Below are positions 24,563 to 34,034 of a DNA stretch of 64,000 bases, piece after piece; the stretch's first letter is position 1; each line of letters starts with the position of its first letter. The notes under the pieces are model-generated. The model made no database searches, had not been told where the DNA came from, and saw only the letters and a program-made list of their open reading frames with translations. This DNA comes from Treponema denticola (GTDB taxonomy: Bacteria; Spirochaetota; Spirochaetia; Treponematales; Treponemataceae), in assembly GCF_024181405.1 (NCBI RefSeq), contig NZ_CP051302.1, positions 930,001 through 994,000 on the forward strand. Direction: 5' to 3'. The position numbers were made by a program, and so were the translations under genes.

Positions 24563-25420
24563 ATGCGTAAATATTTTATATCGATTTTTTTTATTTTTTG
24601 TGTTTTTGGAATTTATTCTCAAAATTTTTCTTTTGAAGTAGGAGATGACATAGTTGCTTTTACACAAAAAAATCCGCCGGGATATTTTATCAGTAGAGTT
24701 CAACTTATAAAAATGCCTGACGGTTTTCAAGAAATGATCGGCTATAAGGAAGTTATTACAAAAGAAGATACGAAATTTTTGGTATCGCAAAATAAGTTGG
24801 TAGGTGTTACCCAATATATAAACGGAAAAGAAATCTGTCTATATGATATGGTAGGTGACGGAAAAATAGATATTATTTCTCCTTATCCAATTGTACCGGC
24901 TTGGGTAATCACGGATTCGGAATACAATAAAAAAAGTTCTAAAAATAACATTGATAAATATTTGGAAGAGTTTTATAAGCTTTTTAACGGTAATGAAAAC
25001 CCATACACAAGTAAAAAGCTAAACAAATTAATCGATAAAACAATGCAAGCAAGTGCAGATATAAAAAATGAAAACAGGGATATTATTTACGGAATATTTT
25101 TATATTATGGACTTCAATCAATAAAAAATCCCTTTCTGGATTTTGCAAATATGAATATGGTTGAAAGCACATATAAAGAACGCTTTAATAAGGGAGTGCA
25201 TCCCTTAATTTACTTATGGATGATAGAAACTTTGATAAATGTAGGAGCTGATAAAAAAGACTTAGAGCCGCTGCTTAATGATATCGTAAATTCATATCCT
25301 GATTTTATTCCTTTTCAAGTATATTCTTGGCAGCTGGAAAAGGATAAAAAAGTAAAAGAGAGTAAATATAAAAACTTAAAAAATAAGTATTCAAAGCATT
25401 GGATTGTAAAACAGATATAG
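24563..25420 (+). CDS. Hypothetical exported protein
   Basis: Not recognised. 285 residues with a clear signal peptide (RKYFISIFFIFCVFGIYSQN, cleavage probably after YSQ), TGGAGG 8 bases before ATG 24563. The middle contains KEICLYDMVGDGKIDIISP and the C-terminal half is helical, possibly repeat-like. Probably periplasmic; no catalytic motif seen. It follows miaB by 21 bases but no shared function is evident. Confidence 0.75.
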   Translation: MRKYFISIFFIFCVFGIYSQNFSFEVGDDIVAFTQKNPPGYFISRVQLIKMPDGFQEMIGYKEVITKEDTKFLVSQNKLVGVTQYINGKEICLYDMVGDGKIDIISPYPIVPAWVITDSEYNKKSSKNNIDKYLEEFYKLFNGNENPYTSKKLNKLIDKTMQASADIKNENRDIIYGIFLYYGLQSIKNPFLDFANMNMVESTYKERFNKGVHPLIYLWMIETLINVGADKKDLEPLLNDIVNSYPDFIPFQVYSWQLEKDKKVKESKYKNLKNKYSKHWIVKQI

Positions 25421-25787
25421 AATTTTTATAAACCTGTATACATTTTTATACTAAATTTTAAATATTGTAGAAATAATAATACATATTAATAAACAATATA
25501 TTGGCTCGACTAAAATAGAGAATAGATTTTATAAATGGATAAGTTGGGCTGTAGAGATGTCAACTTGGATTTTATTGTGAAGAATGGGTAAAAATTCCTC
25601 CTAAAAAAACTCATAAAAACCCTTTATAAAACTTCCTATAATGTATGTTCTGTCTACTTATTCGGGGTTTTAATTGAATTGGGGTGAATTTTAAAAATTT
25701 TCATCTCCTCTTTTCTTTATCTTAAAATTTTGATATACTTCCATTTATAAGCCCCCTTTCATTAAAAAGGAAAATTGGAATTTTATT
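25421..25787. other. 367-base intergenic region
   Basis: No supported gene. Frames here are short and interrupted; one reads FYKWISWAVEMSTWILL before a stop and could be a decayed fragment, but I could not match it. A possible -10 TATACT lies near 25734-25739, upstream of the 25788 gene. Confidence 0.5.
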
Positions 25788-26636
25788 ATGAAGAAAAAGC
25801 TTTTATTTTTTTTGATTTTTATAAATATACTGTTCTCAACCTTTATTACTTCTTGCAGCAATAATAAAGAAAAAGAAATTGTTTATGAAAAAATAAAACC
25901 TAAAAGGATTATAAAAAACAATATCCTCATTGTTCTTGGAAAAGATTATTATGAGCGGAAAGATATTTTAAAATATCTTGAAAATGAATATGCTCTTGGA
26001 AGTCCCGATTCTCATGTTAGAGTTTTACCCTATTCGGATATGGTAAAAGCGACTAAACAGCCTCGTCTTAGAATGATTAACGAGAAGATTGAAGAACAAA
26101 AAACAACAATACTTATTTCCATAGGTATACCTGAAGGCGGAGGCCGTTATCTGATTCAGGCTGCGGAGAATAATCCTAATCTTTCAATAATAAACCTTTT
26201 GCCCATGGACGAAATTCTCCCATTAGAAGCGGCTTCGGATATTGTAGTTGACTTTCAAATTCCTAAAGAGATAATGAATGAGGAAAAGGATTTTTTGATA
26301 AGCGATAATGAGGTTATGCTCTTACTTGTAGCAGCTATTTTTGCCGGTGAAGATATAAATGCTCATAACAAAAACATAAAGATTTTTCCGATTGAGGAAT
26401 TTCAACAGGCTTTTTTTACGGCACAAACAATTTTGGGCAAGGAGCTTTTTACTAATCATTATACAATTAAACCGTATACTGATTCCGATACAGGGCTTCA
26501 ATCTCATAGATACCTTTTAATTTATAAGGATTTTGATGAAAGTCAGAAAACGGCGGATGATAAAGAAAACTCAGGAGAAAACGAAACGGAGAATGACGGC
26601 ATTATAAATCCGGATAAGCTTGAGGGAGGTGCTTAA
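25788..26636 (+). CDS. Lipoprotein, resembling DUF3798 proteins
   Basis: 282 residues with a lipoprotein signal (hydrophobic residues 5-20, then FITSCSNN with Cys23 as lipidation site). The body reads like a periplasmic-binding-protein fold (NNILIVLGKDYYERKD, ISIGIPEGGGRYLIQAA, SIINLLPMDE), and I think it belongs with the DUF3798 lipoproteins, though this is from memory of the pattern. The C-terminus is acidic and low-complexity (DDKENSGENETENDG). RBS AAGGAAAA about 16 bases upstream. The phosphodiesterase gene starts 3 bases after its stop. Confidence 0.65.
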   Translation: MKKKLLFFLIFINILFSTFITSCSNNKEKEIVYEKIKPKRIIKNNILIVLGKDYYERKDILKYLENEYALGSPDSHVRVLPYSDMVKATKQPRLRMINEKIEEQKTTILISIGIPEGGGRYLIQAAENNPNLSIINLLPMDEILPLEAASDIVVDFQIPKEIMNEEKDFLISDNEVMLLLVAAIFAGEDINAHNKNIKIFPIEEFQQAFFTAQTILGKELFTNHYTIKPYTDSDTGLQSHRYLLIYKDFDESQKTADDKENSGENETENDGIINPDKLEGGA

Positions 26637-26639
26637 CCG

Positions 26640-27299
26640 GTGAACTCTTTGGAGTACTTTAATAAAGGGATTTTTGCATCTCCTGAAGCTCTTGAAAAAC
26701 TAAAATCTGCCGAAAAAGCACGCCTTATTTTAATTTCGGATACACACGGTAACGTAGATACTATAATCGATATTTTGGGCCGCGAGGGAAAAAAATCCGA
26801 TGCCGTTTTATTTTCGGGAGACGGCCTTGCAGATTTTTTAAATTATATAACGATTTCGCAATACGAAAAAGAGCTGATGGAATGTATGCCTCCTGTAGCA
26901 GCTCTCGTTATGGGAAATTGCGATTCAAAAAAATATGTTCTAAATTTAGATGCAAGAAAAACGGGAGCGGATTTCGGCTTTAAAAAAAATCCCGAACAAT
27001 ATTTGGAATTTTTTGAATTTATCTTTTTAGAAGCTTGCCGTAAAAAAATTCTTTTAACCCACGGGCATGAATTCTATGTAGATTTTGAATTAAACACTCT
27101 TTTAAATTTTGCACGGCAGCAAGACTGCTCGGTTGCGGTTTTCGGCCATACCCATGTACCATTAATTAAAGAAGTAAACGGAATATTTTTGATAAACCCC
27201 GGTTCGGTATCAAGACCTAGAATGGGCTCAAATAAAAGCTATGGAATTTTAACTATGAGCAAAGATGCAAAACCGTCAATGGAATTTAAAAATTTATAA
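26640..27299 (+). CDS. YfcE/MJ0936-type phosphodiesterase
   Basis: Calcineurin-fold phosphodiesterase of 219 residues. Metal-site motifs are intact and in order: LISDTHGN, FSGDG, MGNCD, LTHGHE, FGHTHVP, then NPGSVSRPR. Members hydrolyse small phosphodiesters with manganese; the natural substrate is unclear. Start GTG 26640. The gene ends 6 bases inside the convergent NFACT gene, so the two 3' ends overlap. Confidence 0.9.
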   Translation: MNSLEYFNKGIFASPEALEKLKSAEKARLILISDTHGNVDTIIDILGREGKKSDAVLFSGDGLADFLNYITISQYEKELMECMPPVAALVMGNCDSKKYVLNLDARKTGADFGFKKNPEQYLEFFEFIFLEACRKKILLTHGHEFYVDFELNTLLNFARQQDCSVAVFGHTHVPLIKEVNGIFLINPGSVSRPRMGSNKSYGILTMSKDAKPSMEFKNL

Positions 27300-28709
27300 A
27301 GCAGATATTTTTTCTTCTTCCAATTGTTTTAAGATTTTTTCATCCAGTTTTATGGAAAGATTTTTTTCATGTGTAGGAAGAACGGTTCCTTTGGGTGCGT
27401 TTTTTGCTCTGCGTAAATATTTTACCTGAGTGGTATATAAATCGGCTTGTCCATTTTTTCTCGCCTTTGAATAAAAGACTGCGAGGTTTCCGGCCTTAAT
27501 CAAAACAGGTAAGGGGATACTCTTCCCTGCCCTAGCCTTTATAAAAACATAGCCGCCTGCATAATCCCTTGTGTGAAGCCAAAGGTCAGCCCCCTTAACA
27601 AAATGACGCAAAAGCTCATCATTTTCGGCTGCCGTTCGGCCTACTAAAATAGTCCAACCTTCCGAAAAGAATTTTAAACCCGGAGCGGTTTTTGTGTTTT
27701 TTGCTTTTTGCTGAACCGGAATTTTTTCTTTTTGAAGAATTTTTTGAATTAAATAAGGGTTTTCTTCCGTTTTAATTTTTTCTATTTTTTCTTTTAGTTT
27801 TTCTATTTCTTTTTCGGCCGATATAATATCTTCTTCCAAGGCCTCTAAACCAGAAACGGCTTTTTTATATTTTTCGTAATATAGATTTGCATTTTCTTGG
27901 GGTGTTTTTAGGGGCTCCAAAGTAATATTTATTTTTGCACCGTTTTTTGTGTAATCTTCAAGTTCTATAAATTTCATTCCCTTTTTTATCAGATGAAGGT
28001 TTGAAAAAAGCAAATCTCCTGCATTTTTTAAACTTTGAGCATTTAAAAATTCTTCCCTTTTTGCTTTAAGTTTTAAAAGAGCTTTTTCGATTTTTAATAT
28101 TTTGGTTCCGTAAAGGTTTTCGGCTTCATCCAGCAGGGCTTCTTTTGAAACCTTTGGAGCATTATTAATATACCATTCTTCGACAGCCTCATTAAAAGTT
28201 TTTGTTTTGTCATACTCGCGAACACAATAATCTTGTTTTTTTATTTTTTGAGGTTCTGGAGTCAGCCAAGTTCCGCCTGATATTTCGCCCTTCTTGGGGC
28301 GACGGTAAAAAGCGTCGATTATAAGGTTATTTTCATCGGTTAAAACTATGTTTGCGGCCCCGCTCCACAGCCTTAAATATAAAAAAAAGCCTCCTGCTCC
28401 GCTTGAAATATGAAGACGTATGATTCTGTCTTCGTTTAGTTGTTCCGCTTTTAGAATTTTCCCGCCCTTGATTCTGGATTTTAAAAGCTCCATAAAACGC
28501 ATAGGCTTATCGAATTTTGGAATTTTTTTACGTGTAGCATGAAGCCGGCATGCTCCGGCATCAAGAGAAATAAAAAGAGTAAGAGGTTTATCTTTGTAAA
28601 GATAAAAGACCAAGGCTGTATAAGATGGCTGAATTATTTTTTGAATAAAATAGCCCTCTAATTTCAGCTCTTCAAGAATTAGATCTATTTCTTTATTGTT
28701 TAAGGACAT
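27294..28709 (-). CDS. NFACT (RqcH/FbpA-like) protein
   Basis: Homologue of RqcH/Rqc2/FbpA, which bind stalled 50S subunits with peptidyl-tRNA and add alanine tails. 471 residues, shorter than B. subtilis RqcH (about 570). The N-terminal NFACT-N domain keeps the Asp-Arg pair (NEDRIIRLHI), a long lysine/glutamate-rich coiled coil lies around residues 270-330, and the C-terminal NFACT-R domain is clear (DLWLHTRDYAGGYVFIKA). ATG 28709 overlaps the stop of the TIGR03545 gene (TAATG). Confidence 0.88.
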   Translation of the reverse strand: MSLNNKEIDLILEELKLEGYFIQKIIQPSYTALVFYLYKDKPLTLFISLDAGACRLHATRKKIPKFDKPMRFMELLKSRIKGGKILKAEQLNEDRIIRLHISSGAGGFFLYLRLWSGAANIVLTDENNLIIDAFYRRPKKGEISGGTWLTPEPQKIKKQDYCVREYDKTKTFNEAVEEWYINNAPKVSKEALLDEAENLYGTKILKIEKALLKLKAKREEFLNAQSLKNAGDLLFSNLHLIKKGMKFIELEDYTKNGAKINITLEPLKTPQENANLYYEKYKKAVSGLEALEEDIISAEKEIEKLKEKIEKIKTEENPYLIQKILQKEKIPVQQKAKNTKTAPGLKFFSEGWTILVGRTAAENDELLRHFVKGADLWLHTRDYAGGYVFIKARAGKSIPLPVLIKAGNLAVFYSKARKNGQADLYTTQVKYLRRAKNAPKGTVLPTHEKNLSIKLDEKILKQLEEEKISAL

Positions 28710-30958
28710 TAAAATCCGAATCCTTTTAAAAGATCTTTTACCTTGTTTTCTGCCTCTTTTTTTACCTCGTTTTGCACTTCTTTTATTTTTCCTGCGGCAA
28801 TATCTTTTATACGTTTTTCGGCTTCAGCCTTCTTTTTATCCAATATTTTTTCGTAATTTTTTACGTCATCAAGAAGCTTTTTCGCCTTATTTGCTGCCGA
28901 CATAAAGGTGTCGATTTCTTTTTTGTAAGTTTCTTTTTGTTCATTAAGCCATTTTTGTCCCTGCTTTAAAAGCTCTGCTTTTACTTTTTCAACCTGGCGG
29001 GCAAATTCTTTTTTTAAGGCAGCTGCTATTTGATTATCCACATCCGTATCGACATCGAGGGTAAAACTTTCTCCCTTATTGATTGTAAGGGTTGTTTTTA
29101 CGTTTATCTTTTTTATATCTGATAGAATGTTTTGATAGATTTCAAAAACAAATGCCGGTTCAAATTTTTGAACACTAAGAATGCTTTTGATGATTTCCAT
29201 ATTTGCATTGATAACTACATCCTTATCTTTAGAAACCTTTATACCGCCTCCCGTTTTTAAGATACCTGTAAGAGAAGGAACGGCATCTGCAGGAGAAGGA
29301 ATATCCATATCCAAGCCTTCAAATGTAAAATCGGTATCGACGAGCTCATTGGTATAAGAACGTAAATCGATTATACCCTCTGCAGTTTCTTTTAATTTTC
29401 CGTGGGCTGCATTTAAATTAATTGTAAGAGGAATACCGAGTTTATCGTAATCATTAGTTATAGCCTTAGCTCTTCCTCCGATTTCAAAGACATCCTTTTC
29501 GGGATGATGACCTGAAAGCGAAATATTCCTTATCAAGAAAGTCGGAACCGAATCCTTACCGAAGATAAAGGTTTTGCCGGGAAGGCGTTCCATAGCTTTC
29601 GATTTTTGAGCCAATGTAAGTTCCTTTTCTTGTTTAGGCTGTTTTTGAGAGCTTTGTAAAAGCTCCATTCCTTGAACAAAATAAGGATAATATGTACCAA
29701 GAGTATTTACTATAAAAGTGTTTATAAGATCGGCAACCAGTTTTTTACCGGTATCGATATTGATAGATTTTATTTGTCCTGCAATGTTGTTTAAACGGTT
29801 TAAGTCATTTGTAACAGCATTACCTGCTTCCCGTGCCAGCTTATCAACATCATTTATATCGTTTTGAACATCATTAAAAAGACGGTTTGCTAAATCAAAA
29901 TCATCCTGCCCTGTTTTAACTACTTTTTGGATAATTTCGATCAGCTCTTGAAGCTGTTTTATATCGTTAATCTTATTTATATCTATGGCCATTAGTTTTT
30001 GAACAGACTCAATGGTGTCTACAACCTGTTTTTCTACATCGTCCTTAGTCTTAATCCATTTTTGAGCCATCGGATCTACGGAATTTATAATTTTCTCGGT
30101 AATTTCAGGAGTTTTAAAAGCGGCTTTTTCGCGTTCAAGAATTTTTCTAGGATCTATTTGATCTTGAACGGCTTTTAAACCGCTGTCAACGGATACTTGG
30201 GACTGCACTTTTTTAAGTTCAGTATTTATAAGTTCCGTAATGGGGTTAGGCTTCTTATTGGGATCTGCAGGTTTTTGTTTTTTTGGAGGCAAGGCTCCGG
30301 AAGTCGTTCTTTCAGTATTCCATGTAAAACCTTCAATCGCCATATTTTCTGCAACAAATTTTCCTCGGCTTAATTCCAAAAGGTTAAAATAAAAGTCTAT
30401 ATTTTGGATCTCAAATAAATTGCGCATGGGCTCGTTTTTATTTGCAACCTTATATCCTTGGATTCTAAACCTAGTGTTAAACAAGTCGAAGTCTACAAGG
30501 CTTACCTCACATTTTGCACCGAAAGCAGCTTCGGAGCCTCCGACTATAATTTTTTTTGCCAATACATTTCTAAAAATATATACAAAGAATAGAACGGCAA
30601 AAACGCAGGCTAAAGCACCTAGCACTGCCGGAAAATTTACCCTACCCTTTTGTCTGCCTATTTCCAAAGCTATTTTGTTTATTCGTTTTAATTGGGTTTT
30701 ATCGTTTATCTTTGTTTTATCGAATTGGAAATACTCTTTGTTTGTTTTTTCATCGGTACTTGAAACTATAAAACCTTGGATATAATCTTTATCTGACGGA
30801 ATGAAAATCTTTTTATAGATTTTTCGATTAAGAGATCTTTTTGTATAACGTTTTTTAAAAAGTTTTTTTACCTTTTCAAGTTTTTTTGCCTCTTTAGCGG
30901 CTCTTTTGGCGGCTTTTATTTCATCTTTTTGCAATGATTCGTTATTTTTATCCGTCAT
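28709..30958 (-). CDS. TIGR03545-family protein, AsmA-like, membrane anchored
   Basis: 749 residues: basic N-terminus, one transmembrane segment (about 118-138), then a long region. The stretch FEIQNIDFYFNLLELSRGKFVAENMAIEG resembles AsmA/TamB-like proteins that span the periplasm; the centre and C-terminus are long coiled coils rich in K, E, D, Q. I assign TIGR03545, a rare family of outer-membrane bacteria usually next to TIGR03546, as found here. Family function unknown; envelope lipid or protein traffic is an inference from the fold. Confidence 0.75.
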   Translation of the reverse strand: MTDKNNESLQKDEIKAAKRAAKEAKKLEKVKKLFKKRYTKRSLNRKIYKKIFIPSDKDYIQGFIVSSTDEKTNKEYFQFDKTKINDKTQLKRINKIALEIGRQKGRVNFPAVLGALACVFAVLFFVYIFRNVLAKKIIVGGSEAAFGAKCEVSLVDFDLFNTRFRIQGYKVANKNEPMRNLFEIQNIDFYFNLLELSRGKFVAENMAIEGFTWNTERTTSGALPPKKQKPADPNKKPNPITELINTELKKVQSQVSVDSGLKAVQDQIDPRKILEREKAAFKTPEITEKIINSVDPMAQKWIKTKDDVEKQVVDTIESVQKLMAIDINKINDIKQLQELIEIIQKVVKTGQDDFDLANRLFNDVQNDINDVDKLAREAGNAVTNDLNRLNNIAGQIKSINIDTGKKLVADLINTFIVNTLGTYYPYFVQGMELLQSSQKQPKQEKELTLAQKSKAMERLPGKTFIFGKDSVPTFLIRNISLSGHHPEKDVFEIGGRAKAITNDYDKLGIPLTINLNAAHGKLKETAEGIIDLRSYTNELVDTDFTFEGLDMDIPSPADAVPSLTGILKTGGGIKVSKDKDVVINANMEIIKSILSVQKFEPAFVFEIYQNILSDIKKINVKTTLTINKGESFTLDVDTDVDNQIAAALKKEFARQVEKVKAELLKQGQKWLNEQKETYKKEIDTFMSAANKAKKLLDDVKNYEKILDKKKAEAEKRIKDIAAGKIKEVQNEVKKEAENKVKDLLKGFGF

Positions 30959-30959
30959 A

Positions 30960-31478
30960 TTAAAAATTTTCCTTTATATCAGATATTTTTGTTAAGTGGC
31001 GAAGAAGCGGTATCTTACCTAAAAGGCCGACACCCTTTACATTTACGGCAGGCTGCATATATTTTCTATATTTTGCTATTATAATTCTTGTTAAGATGTA
31101 TACGGGAATATACAGTATAAGTCCCCAAATTATGCCCCCTAAGACCATTGTGTTCGAAAGCTTAAAAAGAGCTACAAAAGGAATGTTTTCTAAGGCGATA
31201 AATATGGGGCGTAAAAATAGCAGTTGAACAGCCCAAAAACCTATATTGTTTATTAGTACATCCATAAATGGGGTTACAAACCCGAATAAAATAAAAGTTA
31301 TAAAAAAGGCTCCTTTATTTATGCGGATAAAAATAGACAAGAAAAACAAAAACGTAAATGTTAAATTATTTTTAGGTAATATTGCCAAAAAAAGGCCTAA
31401 GGCGACGGCATGAGCTATATCACCGGGATGAGCATTTGCATTAATGGCTCTAAAAAATGAAGTTACATATTTTATCAT
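30960..31478 (-). CDS. TIGR03546-family membrane protein
   Basis: 172 residues with about four hydrophobic segments and the motif ANAHPGDIAHAVALGLFLAILPKNN close to the N-terminus, recalling DUF2062 proteins. It is 1 base upstream of the TIGR03545 gene and the known companion of that family, so the two probably form one envelope complex. Inner membrane. Confidence 0.78.
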   Translation of the reverse strand: MIKYVTSFFRAINANAHPGDIAHAVALGLFLAILPKNNLTFTFLFFLSIFIRINKGAFFITFILFGFVTPFMDVLINNIGFWAVQLLFLRPIFIALENIPFVALFKLSNTMVLGGIIWGLILYIPVYILTRIIIAKYRKYMQPAVNVKGVGLLGKIPLLRHLTKISDIKENF

Positions 31479-31515
31479 AGAAATACGGTTTTAAACCTCC
31501 TCCTTTTTATTTAGT

Positions 31516-32991
31516 CTATAGCATGGAAGCTTTTTTTTCAATAGCATCGGCATATACTTTTAAATATTTTTCCGCGGCTATATTCCATCCGAACTTTTTA
31601 CTCATGGCCTTGGTTCTCATCTTTTTTATGTGATCTTTTTTATTATACCAAGCATAAGCAGCCCAGCCGACCGTATCGTAAATACTTTGAGGGCTTAAGT
31701 ATTCAAGCACAAAACCCGTACCCTCGCCTGTTTCTTCATTATAGTTTTCTACCGTATCTGCGAGCCCTCCCGTCTTTCGGACTATGGGCAAGGTTCCGTA
31801 AAGGAGGGAATACATTTGGTTTAAGCCGCATGGTTCATATCTTGAAGGCATCAAGAAAAAATCGCTTCCGGCTTCGATTAAATGACTTAATTCTTCATTA
31901 TAGCCTATATAACATCTAAAATTAGGCAGCCTTTGTGAAAGAAAATTGAGCTCTTTTTCGCACCAAGATTCACCTGAGCCTAAAACAACCATTTGAAGCT
32001 TTATATCGGAACATATCTTAAATGCCGAACCGTACATGGGCCCGAAAAGCTCTGAAATCCCCTTTTGATCAACCAAACGGCTTATCATGCCGAATATCGG
32101 AACGGAAGTATCTATTTCGAGCCCGACCCTTTCCTGTAAAACGGATTTATTTTTTTCCTTTTCTTCAAGGGTTTTAGAATTGTATCGGTAAGGAATATAC
32201 TCGTCTTTTGAAGGATTCCATATTGAAGTATCTACCCCGTTTAAAATTCCTGTCAATTCTTTTTCCCTGTAACGCAAAATACCGTCCATCCTAAAGCCGA
32301 ATTCGGGGCGTTTAATTTCTTCCGCATAAGAAGGAGAAACGGTTGTAAGCATATCGGAAGAAACAAGAGCTGCTTTTAAAAAGTTTATTCTATCCCAGTC
32401 TTCAAAGCCCGTAGCATAAAAGTTGTTCCAATCAAGGCCGGTATCGGGAAAATAGTGTTTAGAATAAACGCCTTGATAACCCATATTATGAATGGTAAAA
32501 ACACTTGCCGTATTTTTAAATTCCGTATTTTTTTCGGTAAAGCGTAAAAGTACGGGAACCAAGCCTGCAGCCCAATCATGAGCGTGTACAACGTCGGGAA
32601 TCCATGCCTGTTTTCTGCAAACCTGAAAAGCTGCATGGGCTAAAAGTGAAAATCTTTTCGTATTATCGGAAAAATCAGGCTCAAAAGGTGAGCCATAAAC
32701 TCCATCCCTGCCGAAGGCTTGTTCATGATCTATAAAATAAACCTTTACCTTTGAAGAAGGCAGATTTGACTCATAAACTCCTACCCAGTGTTCATAAGGT
32801 CCAAGATGAACAGCCATTGCTCCCGGAATTTGTTTTAAGTTTTTTCGATCAATTTTATAATAACGAGGCATTACAACCCTTACATCATGTCCTTTTTCTG
32901 CAAGAGCTATTGATAAAGCCGTAACGGCATCAGCCAAACCTCCTACTTTTGCAAAAGGAACAAGCTCGCTTGTAACCATCATTATTTTCAT
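31516..32991 (-). CDS. glgA: Glycogen synthase
   Basis: GT5 enzyme that extends alpha-1,4-glucan from ADP-glucose. 491 residues; N-terminal donor motif KVGGLADAV, middle HAHDWAAGLVP and IHNMGYQG, C-terminal EPCGLNQMYSLLYGTLPIVRKTGGLADTV split here by family order. RBS GGAGGAA precedes ATG 32991. Starts a minus-strand run that continues 37 bases later with the TIGR03546 gene, but functional linkage is doubtful. Confidence 0.96.
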   Translation of the reverse strand: MKIMMVTSELVPFAKVGGLADAVTALSIALAEKGHDVRVVMPRYYKIDRKNLKQIPGAMAVHLGPYEHWVGVYESNLPSSKVKVYFIDHEQAFGRDGVYGSPFEPDFSDNTKRFSLLAHAAFQVCRKQAWIPDVVHAHDWAAGLVPVLLRFTEKNTEFKNTASVFTIHNMGYQGVYSKHYFPDTGLDWNNFYATGFEDWDRINFLKAALVSSDMLTTVSPSYAEEIKRPEFGFRMDGILRYREKELTGILNGVDTSIWNPSKDEYIPYRYNSKTLEEKEKNKSVLQERVGLEIDTSVPIFGMISRLVDQKGISELFGPMYGSAFKICSDIKLQMVVLGSGESWCEKELNFLSQRLPNFRCYIGYNEELSHLIEAGSDFFLMPSRYEPCGLNQMYSLLYGTLPIVRKTGGLADTVENYNEETGEGTGFVLEYLSPQSIYDTVGWAAYAWYNKKDHIKKMRTKAMSKKFGWNIAAEKYLKVYADAIEKKASML

Positions 32992-33065
32992 AAAATTCCT
33001 CCGTTATAATAATGATACCATAGTTTTATTGATTTTAAAAGACTAAAACTAAAAAGTCGTAACTT

Positions 33066-33126
33066 TATAATGCGAAATTTTGTTGTTTTACTGTACTTAC
33101 AAAAAGCCTTTTAGGTTTTTGTAAGT
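33066..33126 (+). promoter_or_regulatory. Possible -10 box and leader hairpin before SIMPL gene
   Basis: A TATAAT at 33066-33071 has a poor -35. Downstream, 33095-33109 and 33113-33126 form a 14-bp hairpin (ACTTACAAAAA/TTTTTGTAAGT plus CCT/AGG, one bulged G, 3-base loop). Seven Ts follow at 33133-33139, directly before the GGAGG ribosome site at 33140-33144. Confidence 0.5.
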
Positions 33127-33149
33127 GCTTGATTTTTTTGGAGGCTTTT

Positions 33150-33899
33150 ATGAAAGATTCTATTATTAAGGGCATAAAACTTATCGGCGTTTTATGTATC
33201 GGTTTTGTTTTATTTGGAGCATGCAGTCCTCAAGCAAGCGAAAAGCGTTTTGTAAGCGTTACAGGACGATCTTCTATTTCAAAATCTCCTGATCAGGTTT
33301 CAATTTCGTTTTCGGTTTTTTCTAAGGATAGAGACTTATCTGCAGCAAAAAAGAAAAATGATGCGGCAATTTTAAAATTAAAAGAACTTTTTGAAAAATA
33401 TAAAATCGAACAAAAAAATATAAGTATTGAACGCGTAAATATTACCCCTCGATACAGATATAGGGACAACGGTGATGAATATTTTGACAGCTATGAAGTG
33501 GTACAAAACATAGCCATTCTTCTTACAAAGATTGAAGATTACGAAGTATTTTTAACCGACCTTTTAAATACGGGGGTCGATAGAATCTATAATGTAGGCT
33601 TTTCGGTTGCCGATATGAGAAAGTTAATGGACGAGGCAAGGGCTGAGGCTGTAAAAGCAGCTGAAGAAAAAGCTCTCCTTCTTTGTAAGGCAGCCCCCAA
33701 CGGCGGACACCCCCTTTCTTTAGGAAAAATAATCAGCATAAGCGAGGAACCTACAGGTATGTTCCAACGAAACTATTATAATTATGCTGCCCAAAATATG
33801 AAACAAGCCGCCTATGATGAGGCTGCAGGAGGAAATTTTTCTCCCATGGGACAGATTGAAGTTTCTGCAGAAATCAGCCTTGTCTTTGAATTGGAATAG
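33150..33899 (+). CDS. SIMPL-domain (DUF541) lipoprotein
   Basis: 249 residues from ATG 33150, chosen because GGAGG sits 5 bases upstream (the frame extends to 33129). Lipoprotein signal: hydrophobic stretch ending LFGACS. The body is a SIMPL/DUF541 domain, seen in VSVTGRSSISKSPDQVSISFSV and the repeated QNI...I pattern. Family function is unknown beyond links to envelope stress. It converges with the Rpn nuclease gene. Confidence 0.85.
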   Translation: MKDSIIKGIKLIGVLCIGFVLFGACSPQASEKRFVSVTGRSSISKSPDQVSISFSVFSKDRDLSAAKKKNDAAILKLKELFEKYKIEQKNISIERVNITPRYRYRDNGDEYFDSYEVVQNIAILLTKIEDYEVFLTDLLNTGVDRIYNVGFSVADMRKLMDEARAEAVKAAEEKALLLCKAAPNGGHPLSLGKIISISEEPTGMFQRNYYNYAAQNMKQAAYDEAAGGNFSPMGQIEVSAEISLVFELE

Positions 33900-33901
33900 A
33901 C

Positions 33902-34012
33902 TTTTAACCACCGCCACTGATGGCGGTGATTAAAAACTTACAAGTTTTTTGCAAACTTGAAGCTTAAAAATGTACACGGGATGTACAGAGGCTTATTATC
34001 AGTGGAAGCCTC
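33902..34012. repeat. Intergenic array of four hairpins
   Basis: Arms 33909-33916/33921-33928 (CACCGCCA, extended outwards by TTTTAA/TTAAAA), 33941-33947/33953-33959, the repeated TGTACA at 33971-33976/33982-33987, and GAGGCTT 33988-33994 with 34006-34012. It fills the gap between two convergent genes. The GTACACGG-ATGT core recurs at 57255-57266. Confidence 0.75.
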
Positions 34013-34034
34013 GTCTTCCAACCTGGCATCCTAA

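Noticed and set aside
25530..25590. Transposase remnant in the 25.4-25.8 kb gap
   Set aside because: Only a 17-residue stretch reads like protein, with stops around it; too short to support.
30420..30785. Plus-strand 121-residue ORF
   Set aside because: Shadow of the TIGR03545 gene on the opposite strand.
33909..33928. Standard Rho-independent terminator after the SIMPL gene
   Set aside because: The stem is strong but no T tract follows on either strand, so I list it only as part of the hairpin array.
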